This document shows, piece by piece, positions 24,133-37,046 of a DNA stretch of 64,000 nt (its first letter is position 1; every line of letters starts with the position of its first letter). The DNA is from Lactuca virosa (lineage: Eukaryota > Streptophyta > Magnoliopsida > Asterales > Asteraceae): the NCBI GenBank assembly GCA_928212115.1, contig CAKMRJ010003334.1, positions 574,422-638,421 of the forward strand, in the 5' to 3' direction. Made by a program: the position numbers and the translations under genes. The notes under the pieces were generated by a model that saw only the letters and a list, made by a program, of their open reading frames with translations, did not search any database and was not told where the DNA came from.

Positions 24133-24980
24133 GTCTCCCACTTGGATAAGTCTGATAACTATAGTTGCAAGTATAACTTCAAGAACCAACCGGCAATCGT
24201 AGCTCTTTAAAACTCTGTTGAACCATGAAGCGCCATTTTAGATAAGTGATCATACAATCCTCTGTTCTCAAGATATCAGCCGGACAAATACATGGAACAA
24301 TGTCGTGCTTATTGTCCAGCAGTTCGTTTCTCGATCTATTGACTTGTTTGACATAGAACTAAATTAAACACATCAATTAGGTTGTGATCGGGCCCGATAC
24401 ATAAGTCAAAACAAAATCATCGAGGGGCCCAGATATCGCTTCTAATCCTAGAAGGAACAGATAAACTTCGACTCATATGCTTGTACTAACTACTTGTTGA
24501 ATTATGCACAAAAGCACGTTTTATGACATCAAGTTACTGATGCGTTTTCGTAAAATCAATGGATAACCAACTCATAGTCAACAACTCATATCTTTAGGTT
24601 TGAAGATTTATATGATATTACCGTCTCACGATCACTCGAGATAAATTCCATGAAGTGATACAAGTGAGCGTGAGTTTAATCCAATACTCAGAACTTATGA
24701 GCACTCATGAATGTTGCAGCAACCATTGCTATGTCTAATACACCTTATACAAATCTACAATCTGAATTCATGACAGTCTTAGTTCAATACCTACTTCCAA
24801 TGTATGACCGACTGTGGGGGTTCGAATAATATAATTATTCAGGAAGTCAAAACATGCAAAATTGAAACAATAGTAAATGATCAACATAGGATAGTAACAC
24901 TTTACTCATAAATAAATAACAACCTTTATTTAATCATCAAATGTTAATTACATTTTACAAGTTTCCGAAATCTAATTATT
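24133..24980 (-). other. copia B 3' non-coding region
   Basis: It lies between the end of RNase H and the LTR. On the reverse strand it ends CAAGTGGGAGAC, the polypurine tract beside the LTR. No gene is supported. Confidence 0.7.
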
Positions 24981-27900
24981 AAAACTAATATCGTCCCTCA
25001 GCCCGATGCTTCTTGCATGCTGCAAATGCCTAACCCTAGTCAGTTCCTTCGTGAGGGGATCTACAGGATTCTCTTCTGACGATACCCTCTTTGCCACGAG
25101 GAGTCCTTCTTCTATCTTATGTGTTATGAAGTGATATTTCTGTCAATGTGTCTTGATCTACCATGATCTCTTGGTTCCTTGGCTAAGGCAACGACACTAT
25201 TGTTGTCATAGAAAATATCCACAGCCTCCTTTATAGCTGGTACAACTCCAAGGTCTCCGATGAAGTTCTTTAGCCATATCGCCTCCTTTGCTGCCTCGCT
25301 TGCTGCTATGTACTCTGATTCGTAAGTCGAATCACCTACTGTCTCCTACTTGGAACTTTTCCAAGTAATTGCTCCTCCATTGAGGGTAAAGACCCAGCCT
25401 GACTGAGAGCATAAATTATCCCTGTCAGTCTGAAAACTAGCATCACTATACCCAACCACTCTCAAGTCATCACTCCCACCAAGGGTAAGGACCCAGTCCT
25501 TAGTCCTCCGCAGGTACTTGAGAATATTCTTTACCGCAGTCCAGTGAGCCATGCCAGGGTTACCCTGATATCTGCTAACCATGCTCAAAGAAAAGGCCAC
25601 ATCAGGGCGAGTACAAGTCATAGCATACATGATCGAGCCAACAACGGAAGCATATGGTAATCGACTCATCTCAACTATCTCAGCCTCTGTACTCGGACTC
25701 TGAGCCTTACTCAGTTTGACATTGTGCTGGATCGGCAAATCCCCTTTCTTGGAATTCTGCATGTTGAACCTTTTCAACACCTTGTCCAAGTAGGTACTCT
25801 GACTAAGTATCCCTAGGATATAGACAGCTTCTCCAAGGTCCTTCGTAGCGAAACACTTCCCAAGCCAGGACTTAACCTCCTGCAGAGTTGGGATGTCATT
25901 TCCTATGAGTAGTATGTCATCCACATACAATACCAAAAACCTAACTATACTCCCACTAGCCCTAACATATACACAGGACTCATCCTCACTTCTCGAAAAG
26001 CCAAACTCTTTGAATTTCTCATCGAAACAAAGATTCCATCTACGATATGCTTGTTTCAATCCATAAATGGATTTCTCAAGCTTACACACTCTATTAGGGT
26101 ATTTAGCATCGACAAAACCCTCTGGCTGATTCATGTAAACATCCTCAGCCAACTTTCCATTAAGGAAAGCGGTTTTGACATCCATTTTCCATATTTCATA
26201 ATCATGAAATGCAGCTATGGCTAGCAAAACCCTAATAGACTTAATCTTCGCTACTGGTGAGAAGGTCTCATCATAGTCAACTCCCTGAGTTTGTGTAAAG
26301 CCCTTCGCAACCAGTCGCGCCTTATAAGTGTGTACCTTCCCATCCATGTCGGTCTTCTTCTTGAAGATCCATTTGCACCCAACTGTCTTACGACCTGGTA
26401 CATTGTCAACCAAGTTCCAAACTTGATTGTCATAGATGGACTGAATCTCGCTGTCCATAGCCTCCTTCCATTTAGCAAACTCAACGCCTGTCATGGCTTC
26501 CCTGTAGTTGTTAGGTTCATCCAAATCTATCAGTGTACTATCACTGATAAATGTATCACCTTCAGCAGTGATATGATAACCATAATAAAAATCAGGTGTG
26601 TTCCTAACTCTAGTGGAACGCCTTGGAGGTACAGACTCATCTATTGGCTCGACAGGAGTTTCCTCCTCAGGTTGATCGATAGTGTTTGAGGTTCCTTCAC
26701 CACTTGATTCTTGAAGCTCCTCAAGGTCAATTTGCCTCCCACTGTTTCCTTGGCTTATAAATTCTTTCTCACGAAAGACTCCTCTCCTTGCTACAAAGAC
26801 AACATTCTCACTGGGTCTGTAGAAGAGGTAACCAAAGGATTTCTGTGGGTAGCTGATGAAAATACACCTCTCACTTCGAGGTTCAAGCTTGTCGTGAGAC
26901 TCGCACCTCACGAAAGCCTCGCAACCCCAAATCTTGATGTGGTCTAATTTGGGAACTTTCCCAGTCCACATCTCGTGAGGTGTTTTGGCAACCTTTTTAG
27001 TAGGGACTAGATTAAGGATATGGGCGGCAGTCTCTAAGGCATACCCCCAGAATGAGATAGGTAACGAAGCTCGACTCATCATGGAACGAACCATATCCAA
27101 CAAGGTTCGATTGTGCCTCTTAACCACACCATTCAGATGTGGTGTCCTAGGAGGTGTCAATTGTGAGACAATCCCACGTTCCTTAAGATAGTCAAGGAAC
27201 TCAATACTAAGATACTCTCCTCCCCGATCGGATCAGAGTATCATGATGTTCCTGCCCAGTTGATTCTCCACTTCCTGCTTAAACTCTTTGAACTTTTCAA
27301 AGGTTTCTGACTTATGCTTGATTAAGTAGATATATCCATATCTACTATAATCATCAGCAAAAGTCACATAGTAGCGATTAGCATCCCTTGTGGCGGTTTT
27401 GAAGGGTCCACACACATCTGTGTGTATGAGGTCCAACAAACCCTCACCCCTCTCACAAGTGCCAGTGAAGGGCTACTTTGTCATTTTTCCAAGTAAACAA
27501 GACTCGCAACTATCATCCGACTTTAGGTCAAATGATTCCAAAACTCCAGCCTTTTGGAGTTGGCCTATTCGCTTCTTGTTAACATGTCCAAGGCGACAAT
27601 GCCACAAGGATGCTTTATCTAAACTATTTGAAGAATCAATACACAACACATTATTTCCTGGATTATCTACAACATTCACAGCTTCATATACACCATCACA
27701 AGGTAATTCTCTAAAGTAAAATACATCATTGTAATAAACATTAATAGCACCATTATCATTATCAAATGAAAAAGTAAACCCTTGTTTGTACAATCCATGA
27801 AAGGAAATAATATTTCTCACCATTTCAGACGAGTAACAACATTTATTCAAATCTAACATTAACCCATTATTAAGCAATAAAGAATAAACTCTTATCTTGG

Positions 27901-28111
27901 TAACAGGTGATGCTTTCCTATTGCCCATAATTAAGTTTATCTTCCCGTGCTCCACTTTCTCACTTCTTCTTAGGCCCTGCAAATCAGTACAAATGTGAAT
28001 GCCACAACCTGTATCAAGTACCCAAGAGTTAGAACGCAATGAGTTATTAGACAATATAGTATAAATACTTGCATGGGTGGGTTTTACTTTCCCATCCCTT
28101 ACATCCTGCAA
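24981..28111 (-). pseudogene. pol: copia B pol (PR-IN-RT-RH), few lesions
   Basis: Protease shows VLDTGCGIHIC near 28000. The integrase zinc region (LWHCRLGHVNKKR, CESC) and core (HTDVCGPF, LTPPRTPHLNG) span about 27600-27100. The largest open frame, 25346-27160, covers the end of integrase, reverse transcriptase (VGCKWIFKKK, YVDDILLIG) and most of RNase H (GYSDASFQTD). Visible lesions are a frame break near 27475, a stop near 27236 in front of SDRGGEY, and a stop at 25343-25345 in RNase H. Relative to copia 1, about a dozen residues after YILGI are missing in frame. The polyprotein would copy and integrate the element. The single frame fused with gag is the norm for copia. Confidence 0.92.
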
Positions 28112-28970
28112 GTATTTGGGGCAGCTTCACTTCCAGTGCCCCTTTTTCCTGGCAGTAGAAGCATTGTGCTTCCTTTGGGTTTGAAGAAGGAGGAATGGAA
28201 CCTTTCTTGGTTCCACTTGAAGAGGATCCATCAAGGGGATTTCCCTTGGTACCCTTCGAAGGGGTCTTCCTCTTCTTCCCCTTTCCTTGCCCAATTTCCA
28301 GAACAGGAACAGTGGTAGGAGTAAGAGTAACAGTTGATGTACTTTTAAGGCCACTTTCAGCGGTCCTTAAAAGTCCTTGAAGCTTGTTGAGTGTAACTTC
28401 CTCCTTGTTCATATGATAAGTCATGCGAAACTGATCATAACTTGGAGGTAAGGAATAGAGAATGATGTCTATCGCCATGTCCTCAGGGAAGTCCACATTA
28501 AGCTTCAATAACCGGTCCACGAACCTTTGCATTTTCTGCACGTGACCGGTGATGGGTTCACCATCCTTCATCCTAGCTGTTATCATGGAGGAAATGACTT
28601 TATACCTCTCTTGACGAGCACTCTGATGGTACCTATCCATCAGATCCTGGTGCATCTCAAAAGGGTAGAAATCGTCATAGGATTTCTGGAGTTCTGCTGT
28701 CATTGTGGCCAACATGATACAAGACACCCTAGTGGCATCTTTCTCATGGTTAGTGTACTCAGCAACCTCCTCAGGAGTAGCAGTCGACTCATTAACAACC
28801 TTCAGTTCCTTATCAAGGACATATTCCTTCCCCTCGTAGCGAGTGATCATCCTGATGTTACTAATCCATTCATTGAAATTGGAACCATCAAAAGTGATCT
28901 TCCCACACAAGTTCATGAGGGAAAAAGAGCCTGTAGGATTTGAGCCAGTGGCATTGTTGGAAGACATCAA
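28047..28970 (-). pseudogene. gag: copia B gag with frameshift in the zinc knuckle
   Basis: The frame starts at 28970 (a second methionine follows at once) and shows FDGSNFNEWISNIRM, YHQSARQERY and SLPPSYDQFRMTYHM, as in copia 1 gag. The basic stretch GKGKKRK precedes the zinc knuckle. The knuckle begins CFYCQEKG, then one extra G in a G run near 28136 shifts the frame, and a stop replaces a basic residue after HWK. The C-terminal 40 residues of the open frame are thus out of frame. The knuckle region continues into protease in the frame of 27473-28111. Confidence 0.9.
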
Positions 28971-30476
28971 AAAAGAAAGATAGACAAGTTTTAATTAGAT
29001 AAATTAGTCCTTAATAAGTCACCCAAATGAAATATTAAGGCTAGGACCCAACAACCTATTTATTACTGGAAGAGGGATGCCATAATCCAAGTTATAAAAT
29101 AGTTGAATGTAGGTAAATGACGATTTACCAATTTCTACAATGAAAAACGAAAAGATTATTAAGTTTTAATTGGATTTGAAACTCCTAGATCTTTTGAGAT
29201 ACATTGAACTTTCAATGGCATGTTTGAATCTCGATTGTGACCTCTCAAGTTTGTGACTGGGATGCCGAGGATCACAAACAAGGTGTGAATAACCATGCAA
29301 ATTGACTTGGTACCCTCAACTTTATCACCTAATCGATGTGCCGGTTAACCACACACGCTCCACCGATCTATGATAAAATCAAGTTACCCTTTGCCACTCT
29401 TACTAGTCCTTATTAGTGTGTCGGTTAACCACACACGCTCCACCAACGACTTGGTAAGGGACAAAGTGTAATTTCATGAGTTAGCACCTATTTCACATTT
29501 TCCTAAAGTAACTAAGATTGGGAATTAATAAAGGTTTAGTTACTTTAGAATTTCATTATACTTTTAATGAGGATTAAGGTCATATCCTATCCGTTCGGCT
29601 AACGACCCTCCACCGGTCAAGGAAGCGGTGGGTGAGAATGGACACCCATTAAACTGTAATTTTATAGGCAGTAACCTTATACCCCCCTTATAGATCGGCT
29701 TCGTGAATGAGGCCTACTAACGGTAAGATTGACGTATTCGTATACATATCTATATAATTAAACTTATAATAATAGTATAAGGGTTGAATTTTAAACTTTT
29801 AAAATTCTAAGGTTAAGTTTGGAATTAAAGTATTAATGTGTGAGTCTTTACAAATTCCAAAACTTGAGGGCAAGTTTTGAAACTCTTCAAAACTCTTCAA
29901 CTTCATAACTTATGAGTTAATGGCCAATAAAATGAAGACTCTTCATTTTATGTAACCTATGAGTTCTTTAAATGGTTTTAATGAAAATGACTTTTGGTAA
30001 TCCATAACTTGAGGACAAATTATGGACTCCATTAAAACATAAAATCATGGATTTAACTAATCATAATAATCAAATAAACAAACATGCATGATCATATTCA
30101 AACTCACAGTGCAAGACAATTCATATCATCAAATTCAAGACATTTAGCAAAATCATATTAACACTAATCTTGAAAGTATGACAATTACCTTGTAATTAGA
30201 TTAGGATAATCATCACCATATCATAAAAAACAGTTTAAATGATTCAAAACAGTTATAGGTAATGATCCTAACTCAATTCTGGCCAAAAAACTCGAACAAC
30301 ATACTATCAGAACCTTAAACTCGTCGAGTTCCATGAGGAACTCGTCGAGTTTCTTGCAAGAAATCGTCGAGTTTCTTGCAAGAACTCGTAGAGTTTTGTA
30401 GTCTGGACAGATTTCAGCTTTGCAAAATCACATAAACAACAATATAACAGAAAACAAGCCTAGGCTCTGATACCAC
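28971..30476 (-). other. copia B leader and primer-binding site
   Basis: The primer site TGGTATCAGAGCC lies on the reverse strand at 30463-30475, two bases from the LTR. The leader is about 1.5 kb long and carries the CTCGTCGAG array at 30318-30396. No open frame is supported in it. Confidence 0.85.
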
Positions 30477-31237
30477 TGTTGGGTTTTGAGCATCCTAACA
30501 ACCTTAAGGTGCACATACAACCCTAGAAGCTTTGGAACTATGTTTTCTCTATTATACATGCAAAATTGATTTCCAAAGCCTTATCATATCTAGCATGCAA
30601 TCCTAGGTACATGAATAATAAAAATTCTAGATAGAATTACATACCTTTTTCTTGTAGTGATTTGCTTGGAGTTTATGAGCCTAGAACCAATAGTGTGGAT
30701 GCCTCAAGTGGTGTCACAAATCACCAAAACAAGTTGGAAGCTCTTGAGAGAATAAGAACACTATATAGAAATCGGCCCACCTTATGCTCACACGCTAGTG
30801 CCATTTCAAGTGCTAAAGACCCCTTTATATAGTATGGAGGATTAGGGTTACATGCATGCAAACCCTAATACCCATGACCTTTCATTTACATAGGATCCAT
30901 GGGTTAAAAGCTCCATGGACTATCCATGGACTTCATATACTCTTTGCCCATCCTAAATAAATCTTAGCCCAATCCATATATATATAAGAGTCCATATTTA
31001 ATTAGTCTCATTTGATCACTAAATTAATTCCAAATTAATTCTTGATCAATATTAATTAAATAATATGATTTCATATTAATATATTATAACTTATAATATA
31101 TTAATACATCATAAACATCTTATTCTCAAAAGTATATCCATACACATTGTTCGGTGAAGTGCAACCCAAATGGACCATGTCAGATCGGGTCAAGTGCATA
31201 CCAAACATAGTTACGGACTTAGACACCTTATCCAACA
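30477..31237 (-). repeat. 5' LTR of copia B
   Basis: TG at 30477 and CA at 31237 bound it, and it matches 23373-24132 closely. A TATA-like TATATAAAGG lies on the reverse strand near 30830. Confidence 0.9.
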
Positions 31238-31281
31238 CTTCATACTTTGATTGCTCCAAAATTCTTACAACTTTTTCTTAT

Positions 31282-31329
<48 letters not shown>

Positions 31330-33201
31330 CACATCTAACTCACTTTTTTTCACTCAAAACCTACATGCTTAAGCAAGGGCGTTCAACTTTAACCTTTATT
31401 GGTTAAAAGTATTAGTTTTCCTGGATACATTTCAAGTACACGATGCTAAACTTATTGCATCCATCAAACTAAGCGAGGTTGTGTTTTTGTCCCATGATTT
31501 CACTAGAATAAAGGGGCCACAAATGCATTATAACGTGTATAGGCTCAAATAAACATTTAGGTCCTCATAAAATCATCAAACATAATACTAGCATGGTTTC
31601 TAATTGCTTTTACCAAAATTTTCTAAATTAGCCCTAGCAATTTTAATGCAAAATTTTCAAAATTTAACTAAAATTTCAACTAATGTAACCAACCCCCTAC
31701 CCCACACTTAATTTATGCAATGTCCCCATTGCATATTATGCATGATAAAGAACAATAAAAAAAGAATTGGAACAAACTCCTCTGGGATAGTAGTGCGAAG
31801 TTGATATCTCGTCTTTAAGCTCCATCTTCAATTGACTTTAGACATGGGAACAGCTCATCCATGTCTTGGGTGTCAAAATCTCGTGTGGTACAGCTCCAAT
31901 TATAAGGGAAAAACTCTTGGAAATGCTCAGAAAATGATCTCCAAAGAAAAGAACCAATGACCGTATCAAATGTGGTCAAATTGTGAACTTGAAAATAGAA
32001 TTAACGAGTGACTCGTCGAGTAGATATGCTAACTCGCCGAGTTGTAGCGTGACTGGCAGACTAGTCGCGAAATTTCACATGGACTCAACGAGTCCATAAG
32101 ATGCACTCGGCGAGTAGACCGATGTGTGGAAAAAAAATTGTATTCTGCCCAGGTCCGTTTCTGATATATGGGGGTAATATATTCTAATAATTTCCATCAT
32201 TTTTCTTCAGTAAATAAATACTCTATAACCCTCTTCATTACTGGACTCAACCTTGGACTCGAAAAACTTCTATTCTTCCGTCTAGACTCGACTCTTCACG
32301 CTATATTCTCTTACGCTCTATACTCTTTCACTTCACTCTTTTATCCAAATTCTGAAAATACCAAAGGCAAACATGCATAATAAAAAGGAAAAACAACCAA
32401 AATAAAAATCCTAAATTATCCCTAAATACTATAAGTTTAGAAAGAAAAAGAAAAGCAAACTCTAATGACGGGTTGCCTCTCGCAAGCGCTTCTTTTTGTG
32501 TGAGTCTTGAGCTGGACTCTCAACTTAATAAACTTCCAATAAACTCAATGTCAATCCATGCGTTGCATTGAATATTTTCTTTTGACCAATTTGTAAAATT
32601 TGGCTCTTTGCTTCAAAAATTGGCCAAACGAGCTTTTATTCATGTAACCCAAGAATCTTGACAAGGGTTGGAACCGGTTGGATACTAATCAGAAATGGAT
32701 CGCGCTTCAGAACTTCTTCCAAAATTGGAATCGTCACCCCATGCTTTGAAACACAAACTGGAAAAACAGGGGGCCATGTTGTGGTGATGATCAAACCAAA
32801 GCTTCGTTCCTGCAATTCAGCTTGTTCTTGTTCTTCGTCTGACCTCTCTGCTAGCAACCTTTCCAGCTCCTCCAAATCTCTTTATGGGTTAAATTCTCCA
32901 TCTTTAAAATCTAGCTCTTGTAACTCAGATTGCTCTTGTTTATTAGGCAAGATGGTATCTAACCATCTTCCAAATTTCTTCAAATCATTATCTGAGTCAT
33001 ACTTCTCATCTTCTTGCTCAATTCATGTACTACTTCCTCAAGAAAAGCATCAAGAGCATCGAGATTTAGAAAATACATAATAAATAAATAAAAATTAAAA
33101 TTAAACAAATATAAAAAAATTAATCAATAAATTAAAAACGATAACAATTAGCAAATAAAATTAACTATTTGAACCGTTCCTCGGCAACGGCGCCAAAAAC
33201 T
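31238..33201 (-). mobile_element. Internal remnant of an Athila/Tat-like gypsy derivative
   Basis: TGGCGCCGTTGCC on the reverse strand (33183-33195), beside the LTR at 33202, is the tRNA-Asp type primer site used by Athila/Tat elements. The remaining 1.9 kb has no gypsy gag or pol domain. It contains weak open frames such as 32636-32875 (MEELERLLAERSDEEQEQAE), CTCGNCGAG motifs at 32005-32120, and AAGTGTGGGG near 31700, a motif often close to the 3' end of such elements. It looks like a large non-coding derivative cut short by copia B. The function of the short frames is unknown. Confidence 0.6.
31284..31326. repeat. (TC)n microsatellite
   Basis: About 20 TC units in the remnant next to the copia B LTR. 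Confidence 0.9.
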
Positions 33202-34709
33202 TGATGTGTGTTAAACGAACTAGTTTTAATCCTACTAACTTAGACACAAAATAAACACACGAAAGGCAATATACCTATCGATTAGTAATATAGTTCAAGC
33301 AAGTAGGGTATCGAACACAGGGAACGGTAAACAATTAAAATAAATGTTAATATTATCTAAATAAAACAATTAATTAAAATGTGGGTTTTTCTCTAGTTTT
33401 GCAAGACTAGAAACTTAAACAATTAACTAACACGCAAACTAAGCAACTAACAACTAAAACAAATAAATAATCAACTAAATTCAATAATGGAGAAGACTTT
33501 TGTTTAGGTTCGATTCATTTACTCCTATGGTTGATTTTATGGCAAGTGCAATGGATTAATTGTTATTGGCTACCGATTAGTGTGATTAGGTTCACGTTCG
33601 CTATTACTAATCCTTAGAAAACAAATTAATTCAAACAGTGGCCAATTGGTTAAACTAATGAGTTTCCTAGTTTATTGATTCGGGTTAAGTAAGACTTGTT
33701 GATGGTTCTTCACACAAGGCTCACACATTAATTTACCTATTTTCTAGTTAACCCTAGTTTCACGTTCGCTATTCCTAGGCATATAACAATGTTTTCACAC
33801 AAATCATATGAGGTTAGCAATTAAGAGATGTTCACACAGCTTAATATGTTGGTTAATTAACAGAAAATAGTTGTAATTAATACATAAGGTTCTTTAACAA
33901 GCTTAACAAAACAAACTCACCAATTTTAATTAATCCAAGCACAAAAATCAACACATAGTCATAAATTCATCTACCCTAAACAGAAGATATGAGTTTTAAC
34001 TCATGATTACAACAGAAAGTAACTCAAAAATGAAATCAATTGATGCAAACATAGTTTAAACTAAAGATTAAGTAAAGAGTAAACCTAAATTGCCTTTGAT
34101 CTTCTCAAAATTGGAATCTAAGTTGAAATCTCAGAAACCACAGCTTCTAAGAACCCTTTTGGCCTCTAAAAATCGTCCATTGCTCCCCCCCTTAGTTAGG
34201 GTTCGAATGAGAAGCGTTTATATATATATAAATTCTGAAAACAGGGCCGACTCAGCGAGTCCAGTGACCGCCTCGACGAGTCCATCACTTAAAATCCCAT
34301 GTACGGCAAGTCAGCGTCGAGAATCGCGAACTTTCTGATCAACTCGTCGATTCGATGGCCCACTCTTCGAGTCCGTTTGGAATAAGCATTTTCTCAAAAC
34401 ACGAAAGTCGTCCAAAATTGTGTCTAGTTTTCAGAACATTTTGAATCTCGTCAATCGGAGTTACGGTTCATGAGATATGTCCAAAACACTGACGAGGGGT
34501 CTAGCTGTCCAATAACATCATTCTTTCTTCAAAATCCAAGATCCAAGCTTCCAATTGCTAAATCCGCTTCCTTTTGCTTCCGAGCACATCTTTTAGGCTA
34601 AAAATACAATTCAAACATAATTAAGTACCTTTTGTCCATAAATTGCAATAAATTAGCCAAAAAGTATTAAAATTGTATACGAAATATATAGCTAAATATG
34701 CACATATCA
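33202..34709 (-). repeat. LTR of the Athila/Tat-like element
   Basis: On the + strand it runs from TGATGTGTGTT to GCACATATCA; reversed it starts TGATATGTGCATATTTAGC. It is 1508 bp. It inserted into copia A gag, which resumes at 34710. CTCGACGAG-type motifs occur at 34250-34375. The partner LTR is missing from the other side of the internal region. Confidence 0.7.
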
Positions 34710-34859
34710 ATACTCCTTGTCCTCGTAACGGGTGACCATTCGGATATTGCGGATCTAATCATTGAAGTTGGTCCCATCAAAAATCACCGTCCTACACAAT
34801 TTCATGAGTGAGAATGAGCCGGAAGAGGTCGAGTCTGAAGTGTTGTTGTTGTAGACATT
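34710..34859 (-). pseudogene. gag: Start of copia A gag, cut by the Athila/Tat-like LTR
   Basis: The reverse strand reads SSGSFSLMKLC, IFDGTNFND, a stop, then IRNIRMVTRYEDKE, matching the first 50 residues of copia 1 and B gag. A small indel after the ATG puts the start out of frame. The rest of gag is absent from this side. Confidence 0.85.
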
Positions 34860-36259
34860 TGAAATAGAAAAGAGACAAAGTTTGATTAGATAAGAATCCC
34901 CAATTAAACACCCAAAATGAGAAATTAGGGCTAGGATCCAACAACATTATTCACAATTTAGAAGAGGGATGCCGTAATCCAAACTGCAAATAATTTGAAG
35001 GTAAGTGAATAACAATTAACTAATTTCCACCATGAAAAACGAAAAAGACAATTAGGTTTTAAATGAGTTGAAATTCCTAGATTCTTTTGAGATTCATTGA
35101 ACTTTTCAATGGCATGTTTAAATCTCGATATGCCCTTCAAGTTTGTGACTGGGATACCGAGGATCAGAAACAAGGTGTGAATAACCATGCAAATATACTT
35201 GGTACCCTCGATGTCATTTACCACCTAATAAATGTGCCGGTTAACCACACACACTCCATTGATCTATGATAAACATCGAGTCACCCTTTGCCACCATTGC
35301 TAGTCCATATTAGTGTGCTGGTTATCCACGCACACTCCACTAACGACTTGGCAGGGTGCAAAGTGTAATTTCATGGAATAACATCATTTCACATTTTTTT
35401 CTAAAGTAACTAAGATTGGAAATTTTATAAAAACATTTAGTTACTTTATTAAACATTATACTTTTAATGAGGAATTAGTTTCCCTATCCTACCCGTTCCG
35501 CTAACGACCTTCCACCAATCAAGGAAGCGGTGGGTGAGAGTGAACACGCATTAAACTGCCATTTTATAGGCATCAACCTTATACCCCCCTTATAGATCGG
35601 CTTCGTGAATGAGGCCTACTAACGGTAAGACTCGTTTAATCTTATACATATATATATTATTAATCTTATAATATTATAATATTATAAGGGTTGAATTTTA
35701 AACATGTAAAATTCTAGGGTTTAGAATTTAAATATTTCAAAATTAAATTTTTAATCAAAAAATTTTAATTCCAAAACTTGAGGGCAAGTTTTGAAACTTT
35801 TCAAAACCTTCTAGATCAAATTACAAATAATTTAATTAAACAATTAATTAGTGATTATCTAAATTTGACATAATCTAACTCATGGCAAGATAATGCAATC
35901 AAATAATTCAAATAATTAAAGATTATCATATAAGGCAATAATTATCTAATTAATTTGCAATTATCTTCTATTTTGATAAGGATAATCATATCTGTTTAAT
36001 AAAAATCGGATTTATTAATCAAAAACGTTTTTGGTAATTATCCCAATAAAAAATAGGCCAAAATCCCGAAAGTTTTGCTCCCTGACACTCCGACTCGCCG
36101 AGTCACTAACTGGACTCGTCGAGTTCATCTGACTCGTCGAGTTCATCAGGTGACTCGACGAGTTCAGCTGTCAGAGGGTAGAATTTTCGATTTTGCAAGC
36201 AATGAATGATCAAACAAGGCATCAAATACAATAGAAAACAGCGTAGTCTCTGATACCAC
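34860..36259 (-). other. copia A leader and primer-binding site
   Basis: It parallels the other family leaders, with shared blocks near 35080-35340 and 35440-35640. TGGTATCAGAG on the reverse strand (36248-36258) abuts the LTR. Four CTCG(C/T/A)CGAGT motifs lie at 36090-36168. Confidence 0.82.
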
Positions 36260-37046
36260 TGATAGGTTTTGAGCATTACATCAATCCTATGGTGCACGTG
36301 CAAACCCTAAAGCTTTGGATCTAGGTTTATCTAATTGTACACGCAAATCATCCAAAGCTTGTAAATCCTAGATCTAGCATACAAAATCGAAATTAATAAC
36401 TAATACAAGTTTAGATGATTACCTTTCCATTAAAGCTTGAAGATCCTTGACTTGGAGAGCTTAGTATCACAAATGTAATACCTCTAATCGATCACAAACA
36501 CCAAGGCAATTGGAAGAATGTAAGAGAGAGAGGAGGGAGGTGATTTTCGGCTCTATCAATCCTTCTAGGGTTAGGGTAGCCGAAAATGTGATGCCTAAGG
36601 TCCTTTATATAGGTGTGGAATTAGGGTTTCAGTCAAACACTTATCTGGTTGCTTAGGCTCTAAGAAGGCCATAAGATCCTTCTGGAATCCCTTCCTTGGA
36701 CGAATTCTTAAGGCCTTATCCATAAGAATTCGTCCACCCTATCTTTAGGGTTTCCTCAACCTACTTTGCAACTATCCAATAATTACAATATCAGTTCGAT
36801 AGATTTAATTAATATCTTTTGATCACAAAATTAATTTCTTAATTAATTCTTGACCAGTATTAATTAACCAATATGATTTCTCTTTTAATATATTATTCAT
36901 ATAATATATTAATAAACCATAATAACCTCTTTCTCTATAATTCATCCAGTCAAGTTGCTCTGGTAAAGGCAACCCAAAAGGACCATGCTACAACCAGGTC
37001 AAGTACATACCATATATAGTTATGGGCTTAGACACATAATCCAACA
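36260..37046 (-). repeat. 5' LTR of copia A
   Basis: It begins TGATAGGTTTTGAGC and ends ATCCAACA, the partner of 19568-20355. GAAAC follows at once, identical to the five bases before the left LTR. Confidence 0.92.

Larger units (their letters stand above)
23373..31237 (-). mobile_element. Copia B: nearly complete Ty1-copia element
   Basis: LTRs of 760 and 761 bp enclose leader, gag, protease, integrase, reverse transcriptase and RNase H in order. It is the best preserved retroelement here, with only a few lesions. The two LTRs differ at only a few sites by eye, fewer than those of copia A, which fits a younger insertion. Confidence 0.93.
19568..37046 (-). mobile_element. Composite nest of LTR retroelements bounded by copia A LTRs
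   Basis: Outer LTRs at 19568-20355 and 36260-37046 begin TG and end CA and are flanked by GAAAC on both sides (19563-19567 and 37047-37051). The whole 17479-bp block therefore behaves as one insertion into the Harbinger-like ORF. In the minus orientation the order is: 5' LTR, leader, start of gag, an Athila/Tat-like LTR and leader, copia B complete with two LTRs, a second B-type leader, the end of copia A pol, and the 3' LTR. Confidence 0.88.

Noticed and set aside
26291..26947. Open frames on the + strand at 26291-26689 and 26711-26947
   Set aside because: They are antisense to the well-supported copia B reverse transcriptase and integrase.
32636..33080. Short frames on both strands as possible Athila gag
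   Set aside because: No recognised gag motif and no continuity; kept only as an unassigned part of the Athila/Tat-like remnant.
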